64,000 nucleotides of DNA from Priestia megaterium NBRC 15308 = ATCC 14581 (GTDB taxonomy: Bacteria; Bacillota; Bacilli; Bacillales; Bacillaceae_H), in NCBI RefSeq assembly GCF_000832985.1, contig NZ_CP009920.1, positions 4,210,501 through 4,274,500 on the forward strand. The letters run 5' to 3'. The notes under the pieces are model-generated. The model made no database searches and had not been told where the DNA came from. It saw nothing but the letters and a program-made list of their open reading frames with translations. Both the position numbers and the translations under genes were made by a program. This document shows positions 1-8,530 of this stretch, in pieces (within the stretch, counting starts at the first letter, position 1; the number at the start of each line of letters is the position of its first letter).

Positions 1-692
1 GCTTCTTCTACGGTATCCGCTACGATGACGGAAAGGGCAACGACAAGCGAGCGTGCGCGAGATGAAACGTGCTGATTATAGACAGAAATCGCTTCTTTCA
101 GCACTTTTTGATCGCCATTAATAAATTGAGCAAATACATAAGGAAGGTTTAATGAACCCGCAAGCTCTGCGCTTGAAGCACTTGCTCCCAGTAAAAATAT
201 ATCTGCCGATTTTTTGGGCCTTGGATAGGCTTTTAAACCGTAAAGAGGGTGATCTTCCGGCAGCGTATCGTTTAGGTATTGTTTAAGTTCTATCAGTTTG
301 TCTGTTAAGGACTTAGTGGGCTGAGAGTTTTGTTGCAAGGCTTGAGTAGAATGAGGTAGTCCTCCTGGTGCTCTACCGATTCCAAGATCGATGCGATTTG
401 GAGATAATGAGGCTAAAACATTAAAATTTTCTGCTACTTTATAAGGGCTGTAGTGCTGAAGCATAACACCACCTGAGCCGATACGGATATGATGCGTTTT
501 AGCGAGCAGGTGAGAAATTAACACTTCAGGTGATGATCCTACAACATGTTCAGAGTCGTGATGCTCGGCTACCCAAAAGCGATGGTAACCGAGTTCTTCT
601 GCTAGCTGAGCTAATTGTATAGTATGCTGAAATGCATCTTCAGCACGCTCACCCTCATAACGTGGGCTTTGATCTAAAATACTTAATTTCAC
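1..692 (-). CDS. LLM-class flavin-dependent monooxygenase, CmoO-like (C-terminus cut by window edge)
   Basis: I translated the minus strand from a GTG at 692, preceded by an AAGGAG site; about 230 residues are open to the window edge. The N-terminus (MKLSILDQSP), the WVAEHHDSEH block, the GGVMLQHYSPYKVAE block and GIGRAPGG are typical of bacterial luciferase-like monooxygenases of the MsnO8 type, which use FMNH2 and O2. Known family context: in B. subtilis the paralogous YtmO (CmoO) lies in the ytmI operon and takes part in breakdown of S-alkyl or S-succinyl cysteines. Here it is divergent from an FMN reductase and the other ytmI-type genes, so a role in C-S bond oxidation is likely. The substrate is inferred, and the family has many uncharacterised members. 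Confidence 0.85.
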   Translation of the reverse strand, partial: MKLSILDQSPRYEGERAEDAFQHTIQLAQLAEELGYHRFWVAEHHDSEHVVGSSPEVLISHLLAKTHHIRIGSGGVMLQHYSPYKVAENFNVLASLSPNRIDLGIGRAPGGLPHSTQALQQNSQPTKSLTDKLIELKQYLNDTLPEDHPLYGLKAYPRPKKSADIFLLGASASSAELAGSLNLPYVFAQFINGDQKVLKEAISVYNQHVSSRARSLVVALSVIVADTVEE

Positions 693-807
693 TGAAAACA
701 CTCCTTAAAGTTGATAAAAAAGGTAAGAATAATTGGGATTTATTTTAGCAAAGGATTTCCCGAATGAAAAGAGTTTTTTAAAAGAAAAATATTTTTTGAA
801 AAATAAG

Positions 808-836
808 TTGACTTTGCCATTTTGAGGCTATATAGT
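808..836 (+). promoter_or_regulatory. sigma-A promoter of the S-cysteine salvage operon
   Basis: TTGACT (808-813), a 17-bp spacer and TATAGT (831-836). The start of the predicted transcript, GAATCATCAAAT (838-849), is identical to the sequence just after the -10 box of the promoter at 5571. The NATAGG element seen after the -35 of the other sulfur promoters is absent here. Predicted by eye. Confidence 0.7.
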
Positions 837-948
837 TGAATCATCAAATAGAAAAGCCGATAAAACAACTTGGATAAATAAGAATTAAGTGAGTATGTTT
901 CAAAGACACTTCACTTCATTCTCCAGTTTTATCAAACAAACAGTTAAA

Positions 949-996
949 GCTGATTGGTCTACCAAAGGCTCCTGAGTAAACTCCAGGAGCCTTTTT
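949..996 (+). promoter_or_regulatory. Sulfur-leader hairpin plus terminator, copy 1
   Basis: A short hairpin at 949-969 (GCT-GA-TTGG-TCTA-CCAA-A-GGC) shares its last GGC with the 5' arm of an intrinsic terminator (GGCTCCTG 967-974 with CAGGAGCC 984-991, then five T). The two structures cannot form together, so this looks like an antiterminator/terminator pair in the operon leader, 24 nt upstream of the GTG of the first gene. Four further copies lie at 5620, 56406, 57057 and 57459. The sensing molecule or protein is unknown. Confidence 0.7.
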
Positions 997-1019
997 GCTA
1001 TAAAAAGGAGGGGGAGAAA

Positions 1020-1550
1020 GTGAGCGATGTATGTATTTTATATAACGGAAGCTCTCATAATTATCAACAAATAGCCTTAGTAAAAGATGAGCTAGAAGCT
1101 TGCTTAACCTCAAAAGGAGTGCACGCAGAAACTATTTTGTATCATGATGTACACGCTTTGAAGCAGGAAGCTCAGAAAGAAGTAAAGGTATTCATTTCAA
1201 AAGTGAACCAAGCTAAAAGTATTGTCGTTCTGTTATCTGGAGTAAATAAAACATACGTACAGTCTTTTGAACGGCTAACAAAAATATTGCCAGAAGATTT
1301 ATTGCATGAAAAAATACTTCTGCCAATTCTTGTTGGGGAAAATGTGAATTCTTTACTAAAAGCTAAATATGATTTAAAACTTTTAGCGTCTTTTTTAGGT
1401 AGACCTTATTGGCTCAGCAGTCTTTTTCTGCTGCATGAATACGTGTCTTTTGCAGGCATCAACAATATGAATGCTAAAAGTCGTTTAAAGGAAGCGGTGG
1501 ATGAGCTGATTTATAAAGCAGGTCTATCTCTTCAATCATTTATAAAATGA
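1020..1550 (+). CDS. NADPH-dependent FMN reductase (SsuE-like flavodoxin fold)
   Basis: A 176-residue protein. I chose the GTG at 1020 because AAGGAGGGGG lies 5 nt upstream; a longer upstream reading would run through the leader terminator. The flavodoxin-like layout fits the NADPH:FMN reductase family: an early beta strand VCILYNGSSH, a central VVLLSGVNKTYV strand-loop, then LLPILVGEN. SsuE-type enzymes supply FMNH2 to two-component monooxygenases. The divergent CmoO-like enzyme and the CmoJ-like enzyme at the end of this operon both need reduced FMN, so this reductase is probably their partner. First gene after the leader switch; the next gene starts 10 nt downstream. Sequence identity to characterised reductases looks low, so the cofactor is inferred. 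Confidence 0.7.
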   Translation: MSDVCILYNGSSHNYQQIALVKDELEACLTSKGVHAETILYHDVHALKQEAQKEVKVFISKVNQAKSIVVLLSGVNKTYVQSFERLTKILPEDLLHEKILLPILVGENVNSLLKAKYDLKLLASFLGRPYWLSSLFLLHEYVSFAGINNMNAKSRLKEAVDELIYKAGLSLQSFIK

Positions 1551-1560
1551 GGTGGAGAAA

Positions 1561-2085
1561 ATGAGTGAATTATTTCGATTAGCAACCGTAGAAGATGCTG
1601 AAGAACTGTTGAATTTAACACTTCGGGCATACGAGCCGATTCGAGAGCTAGGAATTAAGTTTCCAGCCGCAACGGCAACGATTGAACTTGTAAAAGAAAA
1701 CATTCAAAACAGCCGTTGCTACGTGCTGGAAAGTGATAAAAAAATCGTAGCTACGATTACAGCAAGAACGTATAAAGAAATAACGAACTGGCCTTTCTTA
1801 TGGTGGTTTGCGGTAGATCCTTTGGTTAAAAAGAAAGGAGTAGGTTCTAAACTCTTAACATGGGTTGAAGAAACAATTATTCGGGATCAATTGGGGGAAC
1901 CTGCCGTTACATTGGCTACTTCTGATCGACATCCGTGGTTGATTCCTATGTATGAAAGGAAAGGGTATGAACGTTTTTTTGAAGTCGATCAAGGAGAAGA
2001 AGGAAAAGGTGTATTCTTAAGAAAAATCTTACATCCTGAAAGATACGAGTTAGAAAAGCACAAGGAGTTGCAAAAAGCTAATTAA
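1561..2085 (+). CDS. snaA: GNAT N-acetyltransferase, SnaA (YtmI)-like
   Basis: A 174-residue GNAT protein starting at ATG 1561 behind GAGGTGG. The acetyl-CoA binding segment is visible as VKKKGVGSKLL (about residues 93-103), followed by the C-terminal MYERKGYE motif. In B. subtilis the ytmI operon begins with an acetyltransferase (SnaA) that N-acetylates S-substituted cysteines, for example S-methyl- or S-(2-succino)cysteine, before monooxygenase cleavage. Size and gene context match that role here: it sits between the FMN reductase and the CmoI-like glutaredoxin in one operon. Assignment to SnaA rests mainly on context; the GNAT fold itself is secure. No deacetylase (SndA type) is present in the window. 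Confidence 0.7.
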   Translation: MSELFRLATVEDAEELLNLTLRAYEPIRELGIKFPAATATIELVKENIQNSRCYVLESDKKIVATITARTYKEITNWPFLWWFAVDPLVKKKGVGSKLLTWVEETIIRDQLGEPAVTLATSDRHPWLIPMYERKGYERFFEVDQGEEGKGVFLRKILHPERYELEKHKELQKAN

Positions 2086-2111
2086 TAATTTAAAAGAAAA
2101 GAGGAAAAACC

Positions 2112-2378
2112 ATGTCAGCAAAGATTTTATTATGGAATCGAAAAGGTTGTCATCATTGCGAGGAACTAAAAGCATATTTTCATGAGAAAGGATATCAATA
2201 TGAAAGTATCGATGTAGAAGGAAAAGATTATTTGCGGGATTTACTTGAAATTAGATACGGTATTCGCCATGTACCGGTGGTTGAAATTGGAGACGAGGGG
2301 CAGTTTAAAGGAGTAATTGAAAAAGATTATGAACAAATAGAAAAATTGATTGAAGACTATTCATCAATCGTTAAATAG
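2112..2378 (+). CDS. cmoI: Glutaredoxin-like protein, CmoI (YtnI)-like
   Basis: An 88-residue thioredoxin-fold protein. A redox-type CHHC motif is at residues 13-16 (GCHHCEELKAYF), and RHVPVVEIGD provides the cis-proline region. Length and order match YtnI/CmoI, the small glutaredoxin-like member of the B. subtilis ytmI operon. It may reduce a disulfide or mixed disulfide formed while cysteine is released from its S-substituted derivatives; the exact reaction is not established to my knowledge. It starts 27 bp after the acetyltransferase with GAGGAAAAACC before the ATG. Confidence 0.75.
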   Translation: MSAKILLWNRKGCHHCEELKAYFHEKGYQYESIDVEGKDYLRDLLEIRYGIRHVPVVEIGDEGQFKGVIEKDYEQIEKLIEDYSSIVK

Positions 2379-2447
2379 CTGGAACATCTATTTTATTAAT
2401 TCATTAAAACAATAAATTATTTTGAGACATAGTGAGGGACAAAACAC

Positions 2448-3269
2448 ATGAAAAAACTACAGCTGACAGCTATCTTTTTATCACTTCTTTTATTACTAGC
2501 CGCTTGCGGAACACAAAATAAAGAAACAGCGGCTAACGCAAGTAAAGACAAAGTACAAAAAATTATTGTAGGAACAGGTACGCAATTTCCGAACATTTGC
2601 TTTCTGGACGATAAAGGAAATCTAACAGGGTATGACGTAGAACTTGTTAAAGAAATAGACAAACGTCTTCCAAACTATAAGTTCGAATTTAAGACAATGG
2701 ATTTTTCTAATTTACTTTTGAGCTTAGAATCGAACAAAATTGATTTAGTAGCCCATCAGATGGAAGTGAATGAAGAGAGAAAACAAAAGTTCCTGTTTAA
2801 TAAAGAACCTTATAATATCTTTCCGCTACATGTAGTTGTAAACGAAAAAAATACGTCTATTAAATCAATTAAAGATTTGAGCGGTAAAAAGGTAATTGTA
2901 GGAGCAACGAGTAATTCTGCTAACTTAATCGATAAGTATAACAAAGAACATGGAAATAAAATTAATATCGTCTATTCAGGCCAAGGATCTGATGATACAA
3001 AAACGCAGCTGAAAACAGGGCGTGCCGATGCCACGATTAGTACGCCGTTTGCAGTTGACTTTGTCAATAAACAAGCGGACGCAGAGCAAAAAGTTGTAGG
3101 GCCTGCTATTTCAAATTCAAAAGTATATTTTATGCTTCGCAAAAATGAAACAGGTTTACAAAAAGATGTGGATAAAGTGCTAAAAGAAATAAAAGAAGAC
3201 GGAACATTGACAAAATTAAGTAAAAAATGGCTGGGAGAAGACTATACAAAAGCAGCTGGAAATAACTAA
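2448..3269 (+). CDS. tcyK: Amino-acid ABC transporter substrate-binding lipoprotein, TcyK/TcyJ-like
   Basis: 273 residues. An N-terminal lipoprotein signal ends in LLLAAC, so Cys20 is the probable lipidated residue. The rest is a family-3 solute-binding protein: GTGTQFPNICFLDDKGNLTGYDVELVKEI, then DLSGKKVIVGATSNSA and the terminal LSKKWLGEDYT. In B. subtilis TcyJ and TcyK are cystine/S-cysteine binding proteins of the TcyJKLMN importer; here only one binding-protein gene is present. Followed by two permeases and one ATPase, it forms a complete importer. A hairpin at 3282-3304 separates it from the permease gene and may allow higher expression of the binding protein. Ligand is inferred from context. 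Confidence 0.82.
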   Translation: MKKLQLTAIFLSLLLLLAACGTQNKETAANASKDKVQKIIVGTGTQFPNICFLDDKGNLTGYDVELVKEIDKRLPNYKFEFKTMDFSNLLLSLESNKIDLVAHQMEVNEERKQKFLFNKEPYNIFPLHVVVNEKNTSIKSIKDLSGKKVIVGATSNSANLIDKYNKEHGNKINIVYSGQGSDDTKTQLKTGRADATISTPFAVDFVNKQADAEQKVVGPAISNSKVYFMLRKNETGLQKDVDKVLKEIKEDGTLTKLSKKWLGEDYTKAAGNN

Positions 3270-3281
3270 AGCACTTACTGT

Positions 3282-3304
3282 GACCCAAGCCTTGAACTTG
3301 GGTC
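3282..3304 (+). terminator. Intra-operon stem-loop after the binding-protein gene
   Basis: GACCCAAG (3282-3289) pairs perfectly with CTTGGGTC (3297-3304) around a 7-nt loop. Only a poor T-run follows (CTTTCG), so it is more likely a partial terminator or 3' mRNA stabiliser than a full stop, as is common after binding-protein genes. Confidence 0.55.
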
Positions 3305-3343
3305 CTTTCGCTACCTGTAGAGGGAAACAAAGGAGAGAAAAAG

Positions 3344-4042
3344 ATGGGAAAAGCATTTGATATAGAGCTGATTTTCACCTCTATTCCTCAATTATTATCT
3401 TATTTGCATATTACAATTTGGATTTTGATTGCTTCACTTGTGATTGGCAGTACCTTGGGATTGTTTATTGCCCTGCCTCGTATTTATAAAGTACCGGTGT
3501 TAAGTCAAATAGCAGCAGTTTATATTTCTTTTATGAGGGGAACCCCTATTTTAATTCAATTATTTTTAGTTTTTTACGGGATACCTGCTCTTTTACAATT
3601 GATTCATATTGACGTTTCAAGAATGGCCCCGCTTGTATTTGTTATTATCACGTATTCACTGAGCACAGCGGCGTCTTTTTCTGAAATGATGCGCGGTGCC
3701 ATTAATAGTGTAGATAAAGGGCAAACTGAAGCAGCTTATAGTATAGGAATGAGCGGAAAACAAACGTTCACTCGAATTGTGCTGCCGCAAGCTCTCGTTG
3801 TAGCCTTTCCTAACTTTGGAAATCTTGTGATTGGGTCCTTAAAAGATACGTCTTTAGCCTTTACCATTGGTGTGATGGATATGATGGGAAGAGGAGATAC
3901 CATTATCGCTGCAACGGCTCATGCAGTGGAGGTATATATCGCACTTGCCATTATTTATTATTTGGTGGCGATTATATTAGAGAAATTTTTTGTGAAATCA
4001 GAACAGAAGCTGCAAAAACATGATCAGCCTGTTCATGTATAA
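3344..4042 (+). CDS. tcyL: Amino-acid ABC transporter permease, TcyL-like
   Basis: 232 residues with about five hydrophobic segments. The HisM-type permease motif is seen as YISFMRGTPILIQLFL near the N-terminal third, and the EAA loop as EAAYSIGMSGKQTFTRIVLPQA, the contact site for the ATPase. ATG follows AAAGGAGAGAAAAAG. With the next gene it forms the heterodimeric membrane channel for the cystine/S-substituted-cysteine importer. Substrate is inferred from the operon. Confidence 0.82.
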   Translation: MGKAFDIELIFTSIPQLLSYLHITIWILIASLVIGSTLGLFIALPRIYKVPVLSQIAAVYISFMRGTPILIQLFLVFYGIPALLQLIHIDVSRMAPLVFVIITYSLSTAASFSEMMRGAINSVDKGQTEAAYSIGMSGKQTFTRIVLPQALVVAFPNFGNLVIGSLKDTSLAFTIGVMDMMGRGDTIIAATAHAVEVYIALAIIYYLVAIILEKFFVKSEQKLQKHDQPVHV

Positions 4043-4069
4043 AACGAGCTTACTAAAAGAGGTGTAAAC

Positions 4070-4780
4070 ATGATTATTGATGTACCGTTTATATGGACAG
4101 CGTTTGTAGAAATTTTAAAGGCATTACCTTTAACGCTCCTTATTACCATCGGTCCGTTACTAGGCGGGTTGCTTATTGGTATTGCTGTTGCGGCTGTGAG
4201 AATCAATTCAGTGAAAATAATAACGCCAATTGCCAACGTATACGTATCATTTTTCCGAGGAACGCCTGCTATTCTTCATATTATGGTTATTTACCTAGGG
4301 TTCCCGCTATTTATTAATAAACTATCGAGTTACTATGGATGGGGCTTCAATGCAAACAGCATTCCTATTGTCGTATTTGTATTAATCGCTTTGTCTTTTA
4401 CAGCGGGAGCTTATATGTCAGAGATTATTCGCTCCGGTTTGTTAGCTGTAGAAAAAGGACAAATTGAGGCTGCGTATGCCATTGGGATGAATCGTTTTCA
4501 ATCAATGAAACGAATTGTTTTTCCACAGGCGTTTGCTTTGTCTTTACCGAATTTATGTAATATTTTCATCGGCTTTTTGCATACGTCTTCTATCGCATTC
4601 ATCGTATCGCAAAAAGAGCTAAACGGTGCTGCTAATATCGTAGCTTCGAATAATCTCAAGTTTTTAGAAGCCTATATTGCTGCTGCTCTTATTTATTGGA
4701 TGCTGACGATGTTAATAGAAGGGATAACAGCGCTGCTTGAACGAAAATTAACTGTTTATAATCGAGGAGGGGTTGTATGA
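4070..4780 (+). CDS. tcyM: Amino-acid ABC transporter permease, TcyM-like
   Basis: 236 residues, a paralogue of the preceding permease. The [18 protein letters not shown] segment and the EAA loop [20 protein letters not shown] are visible. RBS AAAGAGGTG precedes the ATG. The stop overlaps the start of the ATPase gene by 4 nt (ATGA), which points to translational coupling. Second transmembrane subunit of the importer. Confidence 0.82.
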   Translation: MIIDVPFIWTAFVEILKALPLTLLITIGPLLGGLLIGIAVAAVRINSVKIITPIANVYVSFFRGTPAILHIMVIYLGFPLFINKLSSYYGWGFNANSIPIVVFVLIALSFTAGAYMSEIIRSGLLAVEKGQIEAAYAIGMNRFQSMKRIVFPQAFALSLPNLCNIFIGFLHTSSIAFIVSQKELNGAANIVASNNLKFLEAYIAAALIYWMLTMLIEGITALLERKLTVYNRGGVV

Positions 4781-5550
4781 TTGCACTAACAAATATAAAA
4801 AAAACATTTGGTGATAATACAGTATTGGACGGTATTGATTTAATTGTTAAAAAAGGCGACGTTGTGACCATTTTAGGACCGAGTGGTTCTGGAAAGACTA
4901 CGTTTTTACGCTGCATTAATTTCTTAGAAAAAGCAGATGAAGGAGAAGTTTCGATTAATCAATTTACGGTTCAGTGCCAAAAGCCAAACCGCAAAGACAT
5001 TTTAACTCTTCGACAAAAAACAACGATGGTTTTTCAGCAATACAATTTGTTCAAACACAAAACCGTTATTGAAAATATTATGGAGGGGCTAGTTATTGTT
5101 CAAAAGCTGCCAAAGGAAGAAGCGAAACAACGCAGTTTAGACGTCCTTGAAAAAGTTGGGCTTGCTGAAAAAGCAAATGCTTATCCAAGTCAGTTATCAG
5201 GAGGTCAACAGCAGCGAGTGGGCATTGCTAGAGCGCTTGCTTTAAATCCTGAAGTCATTTTATTTGATGAGCCGACGTCTGCTTTGGACCCTGAACTGGT
5301 GGGTGAAGTACTGTCTGTTATTCGTAAAATTGCTGAAGAAGGAATTACAATGATCATTGTTACGCACGAAATGAGTTTTGCCCGTGAAGTTTCTAATCAC
5401 GTGGTATTTATGGACGGAGGAAAGATTGTTGAACAAGGTCATCCTGAAGACATATTTTTAAACCCAAAAGAAGATCGAACAAAGCAATTTTTCAAGCGTA
5501 TTAACCCAACGCATTCTCCTTACTCTTATATTTATGAAAAAACAATCTAA
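4777..5550 (+). CDS. tcyN: Amino-acid ABC transporter ATP-binding protein, TcyN-like
   Basis: 257 residues. Walker A GPSGSGKT at 34-41, Q-loop Gln near 87-88, ABC signature LSGGQQQR at 140-147, Walker B ILFDEP at 161-166 and the H-loop (VTHEMSF) are all intact. It belongs to the polar amino-acid transporter ATPases. Overlaps the permease gene by 4 nt. It ends shortly before an internal promoter (5571) that drives the next two genes. Confidence 0.87.
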   Translation: MIALTNIKKTFGDNTVLDGIDLIVKKGDVVTILGPSGSGKTTFLRCINFLEKADEGEVSINQFTVQCQKPNRKDILTLRQKTTMVFQQYNLFKHKTVIENIMEGLVIVQKLPKEEAKQRSLDVLEKVGLAEKANAYPSQLSGGQQQRVGIARALALNPEVILFDEPTSALDPELVGEVLSVIRKIAEEGITMIIVTHEMSFAREVSNHVVFMDGGKIVEQGHPEDIFLNPKEDRTKQFFKRINPTHSPYSYIYEKTI

Positions 5551-5570
5551 TATTTTAATTAAAAACCAAC

Positions 5571-5599
5571 TTGACTCATAGGAATAATAAGTATATGAT
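5571..5599 (+). promoter_or_regulatory. Internal sulfur promoter before ribR
   Basis: TTGACT (5571-5576), 17-bp spacer, TATGAT (5594-5599). The spacer begins with CATAGG, the same position-fixed NATAGG element found after the -35-type boxes at 56335, 56953 and 57343. The sequence after the -10 box, GAATCATCAAAT (5601-5612), is identical to that at 838-849. CATAGGAATAATAA may be an operator of a sulfur repressor such as CymR; that is inference. Confidence 0.72.
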
Positions 5600-5619
5600 G
5601 GAATCATCAAATTAAACAA

Positions 5620-5678
5620 ACCGACTAGATCACTAGAGGTTCTTTGCACAATGTGTGACATTGTGCAAAGAACCTTTT
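5620..5678 (+). promoter_or_regulatory. Sulfur-leader hairpin plus terminator, copy 2
   Basis: Hairpin 5620-5640: ACC-GA-CTAG-ATCA-CTAG-A-GGT. The final GGT begins a perfect 17-bp terminator stem (5638-5654 with 5658-5674) followed by TTTT. The outer ACC/GGT pair replaces GCT/GGC of the other copies, a compensatory change. The predicted transcript starts only about 14 nt before this hairpin, so little else can act as sensor in this leader. Confidence 0.72.
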
Positions 5679-5715
5679 ATTTTTTACTAGACTTAAGGGA
5701 AGAAGGGTGAACGTA

Positions 5716-6438
5716 GTGAATAGAGGAGCATTAAAAGCTAAAACAAGCAAAAAACTTATTATAAAAGGGCAGGTTGTACCTGGAAGGCAGCAAGGAAGAC
5801 ACTTAGGGTTTCCAACAGCTAATATAGATACTCAGCATGAGGAATTAAAAAATGGCGTGTATGGTGTCCTCGTTCATCTGCGGGGACTTGAACATTTAGG
5901 AGTTATGAATGTAGGGGTTAAGCCGACATTTGGATCGAAATTATCTAAAACATTTGAGGTTCATATTCTGGATTTTAACGACGTTATTTATGGAGAGACA
6001 GTTCAATGCGACGTGATCTTTCGGGTGCGAGGAGAGAAAAAATTCCCTTCTATTGAGTTTTTAAAGCATCAAATTAAAGCTGATACGCTACAAGCAAAGC
6101 AAAGATTTCAACATATGGGCTATGTATCTAGTGAAGCTACAGCTTCCAAGCTAGGGCAAGCGAGATATTTAAATCTGCCTGATCTCCAGTTTTTTAATTG
6201 GTGCCACAGTCAATTCAGAGTCAATAAAGGGATTTACAATACAATTGATCAATGGTTTTATGACGAAGGAATTGAAAATATTCATCCTAGAAGAGTTCAC
6301 GTGATCGCTTTTTTACAATTTGCACAAGAAGGAAATGGAAGAAAGACAGAAAAAGAAAGAGTCCTTCGCTTTGGAGCAGGTGGTTTAACCAATCAATTAC
6401 GAGAATTTATGAATGGGTATGAAAAAGGAGAATGGTAA
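5716..6438 (+). CDS. ribR: RibR-like flavokinase and putative RNA-binding regulator
   Basis: 240 residues from GTG 5716, 8 nt after GAAGAAGGG; the in-frame GTG at 5707 lies inside that site. The N-terminal half is a riboflavin kinase domain with the GFPTAN motif at 31-36 and GVKPTFG and FEVHILDF blocks. The C-terminal half (from about residue 140) resembles the extra domain of B. subtilis RibR. Known: RibR lies in the ytmI operon, has flavokinase activity, and binds FMN riboswitch RNA so that riboflavin genes stay on when sulfur salvage raises FMN demand. That fits the FMN-dependent enzymes around it. RNA binding here is inferred by homology. Confidence 0.82.
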   Translation: MNRGALKAKTSKKLIIKGQVVPGRQQGRHLGFPTANIDTQHEELKNGVYGVLVHLRGLEHLGVMNVGVKPTFGSKLSKTFEVHILDFNDVIYGETVQCDVIFRVRGEKKFPSIEFLKHQIKADTLQAKQRFQHMGYVSSEATASKLGQARYLNLPDLQFFNWCHSQFRVNKGIYNTIDQWFYDEGIENIHPRRVHVIAFLQFAQEGNGRKTEKERVLRFGAGGLTNQLREFMNGYEKGEW

Positions 6439-6439
6439 T

Positions 6440-7762
6440 ATGACACATCAAAGACAATTAAAGCTAGGGGCTATTATTCATGGAGTCGGAGGAAATATGG
6501 GGGCGTGGAGACACCCTGAAATTTTGTCAGATGCCAGCGTTAATTTAGGTTTTTACAAGCAGCAGGCTCAAAAAGCGGAAGAAGGAAAATTTGATTTAGT
6601 GTTCATTGCCGATGGGTTATATATCAATGAAAAATCGCTTCCGCATTTTTTGAATCGTTTTGAACCTCTTACTATTCTATCAGCACTTGCTTCTGTCACT
6701 TCTCATATTGGTTTAGTCGGCACTCTATCGACTTCGTATAGCGAGCCGTTTACGGTGGCTAGACAATTCGCTTCACTTGATCATATTAGCAGCGGCCGAG
6801 CGGGATGGAATGTTGTAACATCTCCATTAGAAGGATCTGCGCTTAACTATGGAAAAGAGCACCCGACTCATGACAAACGCTATAGAATAGCTGAAGAGTT
6901 TCTAGAAGTAACAAAGGGATTATGGGATTCTTGGGAAGATGATGCATTTATTCGAAATAAAGAAACCGGACAATTTTTTGAGGAGAAAAAGCTGCACCGA
7001 TTGCATCATAAAGGCGAATTTTTCTCTGTAGAAGGTCCGTTAAACATTGGGCGCTCAGCTCAGGGGCAGCCCGTAGTGTTTCAAGCAGGATCTTCTGAAA
7101 GCGGAAAAGATTTAGCAGCAAAAACGGCTGACGCAGTGTTTACGGGACAAGACAATTTAGAAGAAGCAAAAGCTTTTTACCAAGATGTAAAATTGAGAGC
7201 TGCAGCGCAAGGACGCAATGAAAACGAACTTTTAATTTTTCCGGGAATTGGTCCTATAATTGGTAGTACAAACGAAGAAGCCGAAAGAAAATATGAAGAA
7301 CTTTCTCAATTGGTGACAATTGAACATGCGCTAAACTACTTAGGACGCTTTTTCGATCATTTTGATTTTTCACAGTTTCCATTAGATGATGCATTTCCTG
7401 ACTTAGGAGATATAGGAAGTAATAGTTTCCGCAGTACAACCGAAAAAATTAAAGAAAACGCCAAAAAATATAAGTGGACACTGCGAGAAGCAGCGCTGCG
7501 AATTGCTACACCTAAAACACAATTTATTGGGACGCCAGAGCATATCGCTAATTTGATGGAACAGTGGTTCGAAGAAAAAGGAGCTGACGGCTTTATTATT
7601 CATTCCAGCGTTCCGCATGGTTTAGATGACTTTGTTGAATATGTTGTACCGATACTGCAAGAAAGAGGCCTGTATCGTACAAAATACGAAGGGAGTACGT
7701 TAAGAAGTAACTTGCAGTTGAATATTCCTAAAAATCGCTACACACAGGTAAAAGTTAACTGA
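6440..7762 (+). CDS. cmoJ: NtaA/SnaA/DszA-family FMNH2-dependent monooxygenase, CmoJ (YtnJ)-like
   Basis: 440 residues from ATG 6440, 9 nt after AAAGGAG; the start overlaps the ribR stop region. The luciferase-like fold is clear: the N-terminal strand [19 protein letters not shown], then FVIADGLY-type and [10 protein letters not shown] motifs, and the [19 protein letters not shown] segment. The family oxidises S- or N-containing substrates with FMNH2 from a separate reductase. In B. subtilis CmoJ oxidises N-acetylated S-alkylcysteines, giving cysteine back after deacetylation. Last gene of the operon, ended by the terminator at 7774. Substrate is inferred by synteny. Confidence 0.82.
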   Translation: MTHQRQLKLGAIIHGVGGNMGAWRHPEILSDASVNLGFYKQQAQKAEEGKFDLVFIADGLYINEKSLPHFLNRFEPLTILSALASVTSHIGLVGTLSTSYSEPFTVARQFASLDHISSGRAGWNVVTSPLEGSALNYGKEHPTHDKRYRIAEEFLEVTKGLWDSWEDDAFIRNKETGQFFEEKKLHRLHHKGEFFSVEGPLNIGRSAQGQPVVFQAGSSESGKDLAAKTADAVFTGQDNLEEAKAFYQDVKLRAAAQGRNENELLIFPGIGPIIGSTNEEAERKYEELSQLVTIEHALNYLGRFFDHFDFSQFPLDDAFPDLGDIGSNSFRSTTEKIKENAKKYKWTLREAALRIATPKTQFIGTPEHIANLMEQWFEEKGADGFIIHSSVPHGLDDFVEYVVPILQERGLYRTKYEGSTLRSNLQLNIPKNRYTQVKVN

Positions 7763-7773
7763 AGCGGATTCAA

Positions 7774-7798
7774 AGAGACTCGAAGGAGTCTCTTTTTT
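7774..7798 (+). terminator. Terminator after cmoJ
   Basis: AGAGACTC (7774-7781) pairs with GAGTCTCT (7786-7793) around GAAG, followed by a T-run. Confidence 0.85.
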
Positions 7799-7897
7799 AA
7801 TATTTTTAATATTGAAAATATGGTAAAATTCTTTTTGTAGGTTATTCGTTTCAGTTCATAAGACCTAAAGGGTTTTGAATACCCGGAAAGGAGTCAA

Positions 7898-8434
7898 ATG
7901 GAAAAAAGACATAAAAGTAAGAAGAAGCGTATGATCATTTCGATATCTTTATCCGTTTTTTTAGTCGGGGGAGGAGCGATAGGGTGGATATTGTACCAAA
8001 ACGGAAAAATTCCTTTTTTATCACAGCAAAGTATAAAGGCAAGTGCCATTAAAGTGGATCAACAAAAAGTTGATAAGCTGGAAAGCAGCGATCAGCAGGC
8101 AAAAGACTTTATTGCTGAACATCATGACGTACTAAATGATTTGACGGGGTGGAGTGCCATTGAGCATCCAGACTGGCCTGCCGTACAAGAAGAAGCCACA
8201 GCCATTAACAATACGATTGGCACGATTGAAGTAAAAGATTCTGTTTTAAAGAAAGACTTTCAGCATATGGAGAAGCTCGCTGGACAGCTAGAGCAGACGG
8301 AAGATCAAGCACTGTTAAAAGAGCTTCATCGTTATTTTCATGACTTAGATGTTGTGATCAATGAAGACGATGGATCAAATACATATTTTGATGTTACCAG
8401 CTATGGTAAATCAGTTGTAAAGACTTCTAAATGA
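7898..8434 (+). CDS. Membrane-anchored hypothetical protein
   Basis: 178 residues; not recognised. A basic N-terminus (about ten Lys/Arg in the first 12 residues) precedes one hydrophobic segment at about 12-33, giving an N-in, C-out single-pass anchor. The remaining part is hydrophilic, Asp/Lys-rich and probably mostly helical, with no cysteines. GGAAAGGAG lies just upstream of the ATG. Monocistronic by position, between the cmoJ terminator and an amidase gene; an envelope role is possible. Confidence 0.6.
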   Translation: MEKRHKSKKKRMIISISLSVFLVGGGAIGWILYQNGKIPFLSQQSIKASAIKVDQQKVDKLESSDQQAKDFIAEHHDVLNDLTGWSAIEHPDWPAVQEEATAINNTIGTIEVKDSVLKKDFQHMEKLAGQLEQTEDQALLKELHRYFHDLDVVINEDDGSNTYFDVTSYGKSVVKTSK

Positions 8435-8530
8435 GCCATAGCAAAAAGCTTTATACATAAAAGTAGTTTTATATAACAAACGTCTTCGCTTATTCATGCA
8501 TATGCTACGGATAAGGAGGAGACAGGTTAT

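Noticed and set aside
954-1019. Extension of the FMN reductase frame upstream to 954
   Set aside because: It reads through the sulfur-leader hairpin and terminator and has no RBS; GTG 1020 has an ideal one.
3130-3378. Minus-strand frames such as 3130-3378, 9244-9507 and 11985-12287
   Set aside because: They lie inside strong genes on the other strand, lack RBS and show no domain; treated as shadows.
5597-5680. SAM (S-box), T-box or FMN riboswitch in the sulfur leaders
   Set aside because: The leaders at 838, 5600, 56365 and 57375 lack the conserved cores of these classes, and that at 5600 is too short.
8481-8507. Possible sigma-K promoter (AC, 17 bp, CATATGCTA) before the cytoplasmic amidase
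   Set aside because: The -10 box would put the transcript start inside the RBS of the gene; match quality is marginal.
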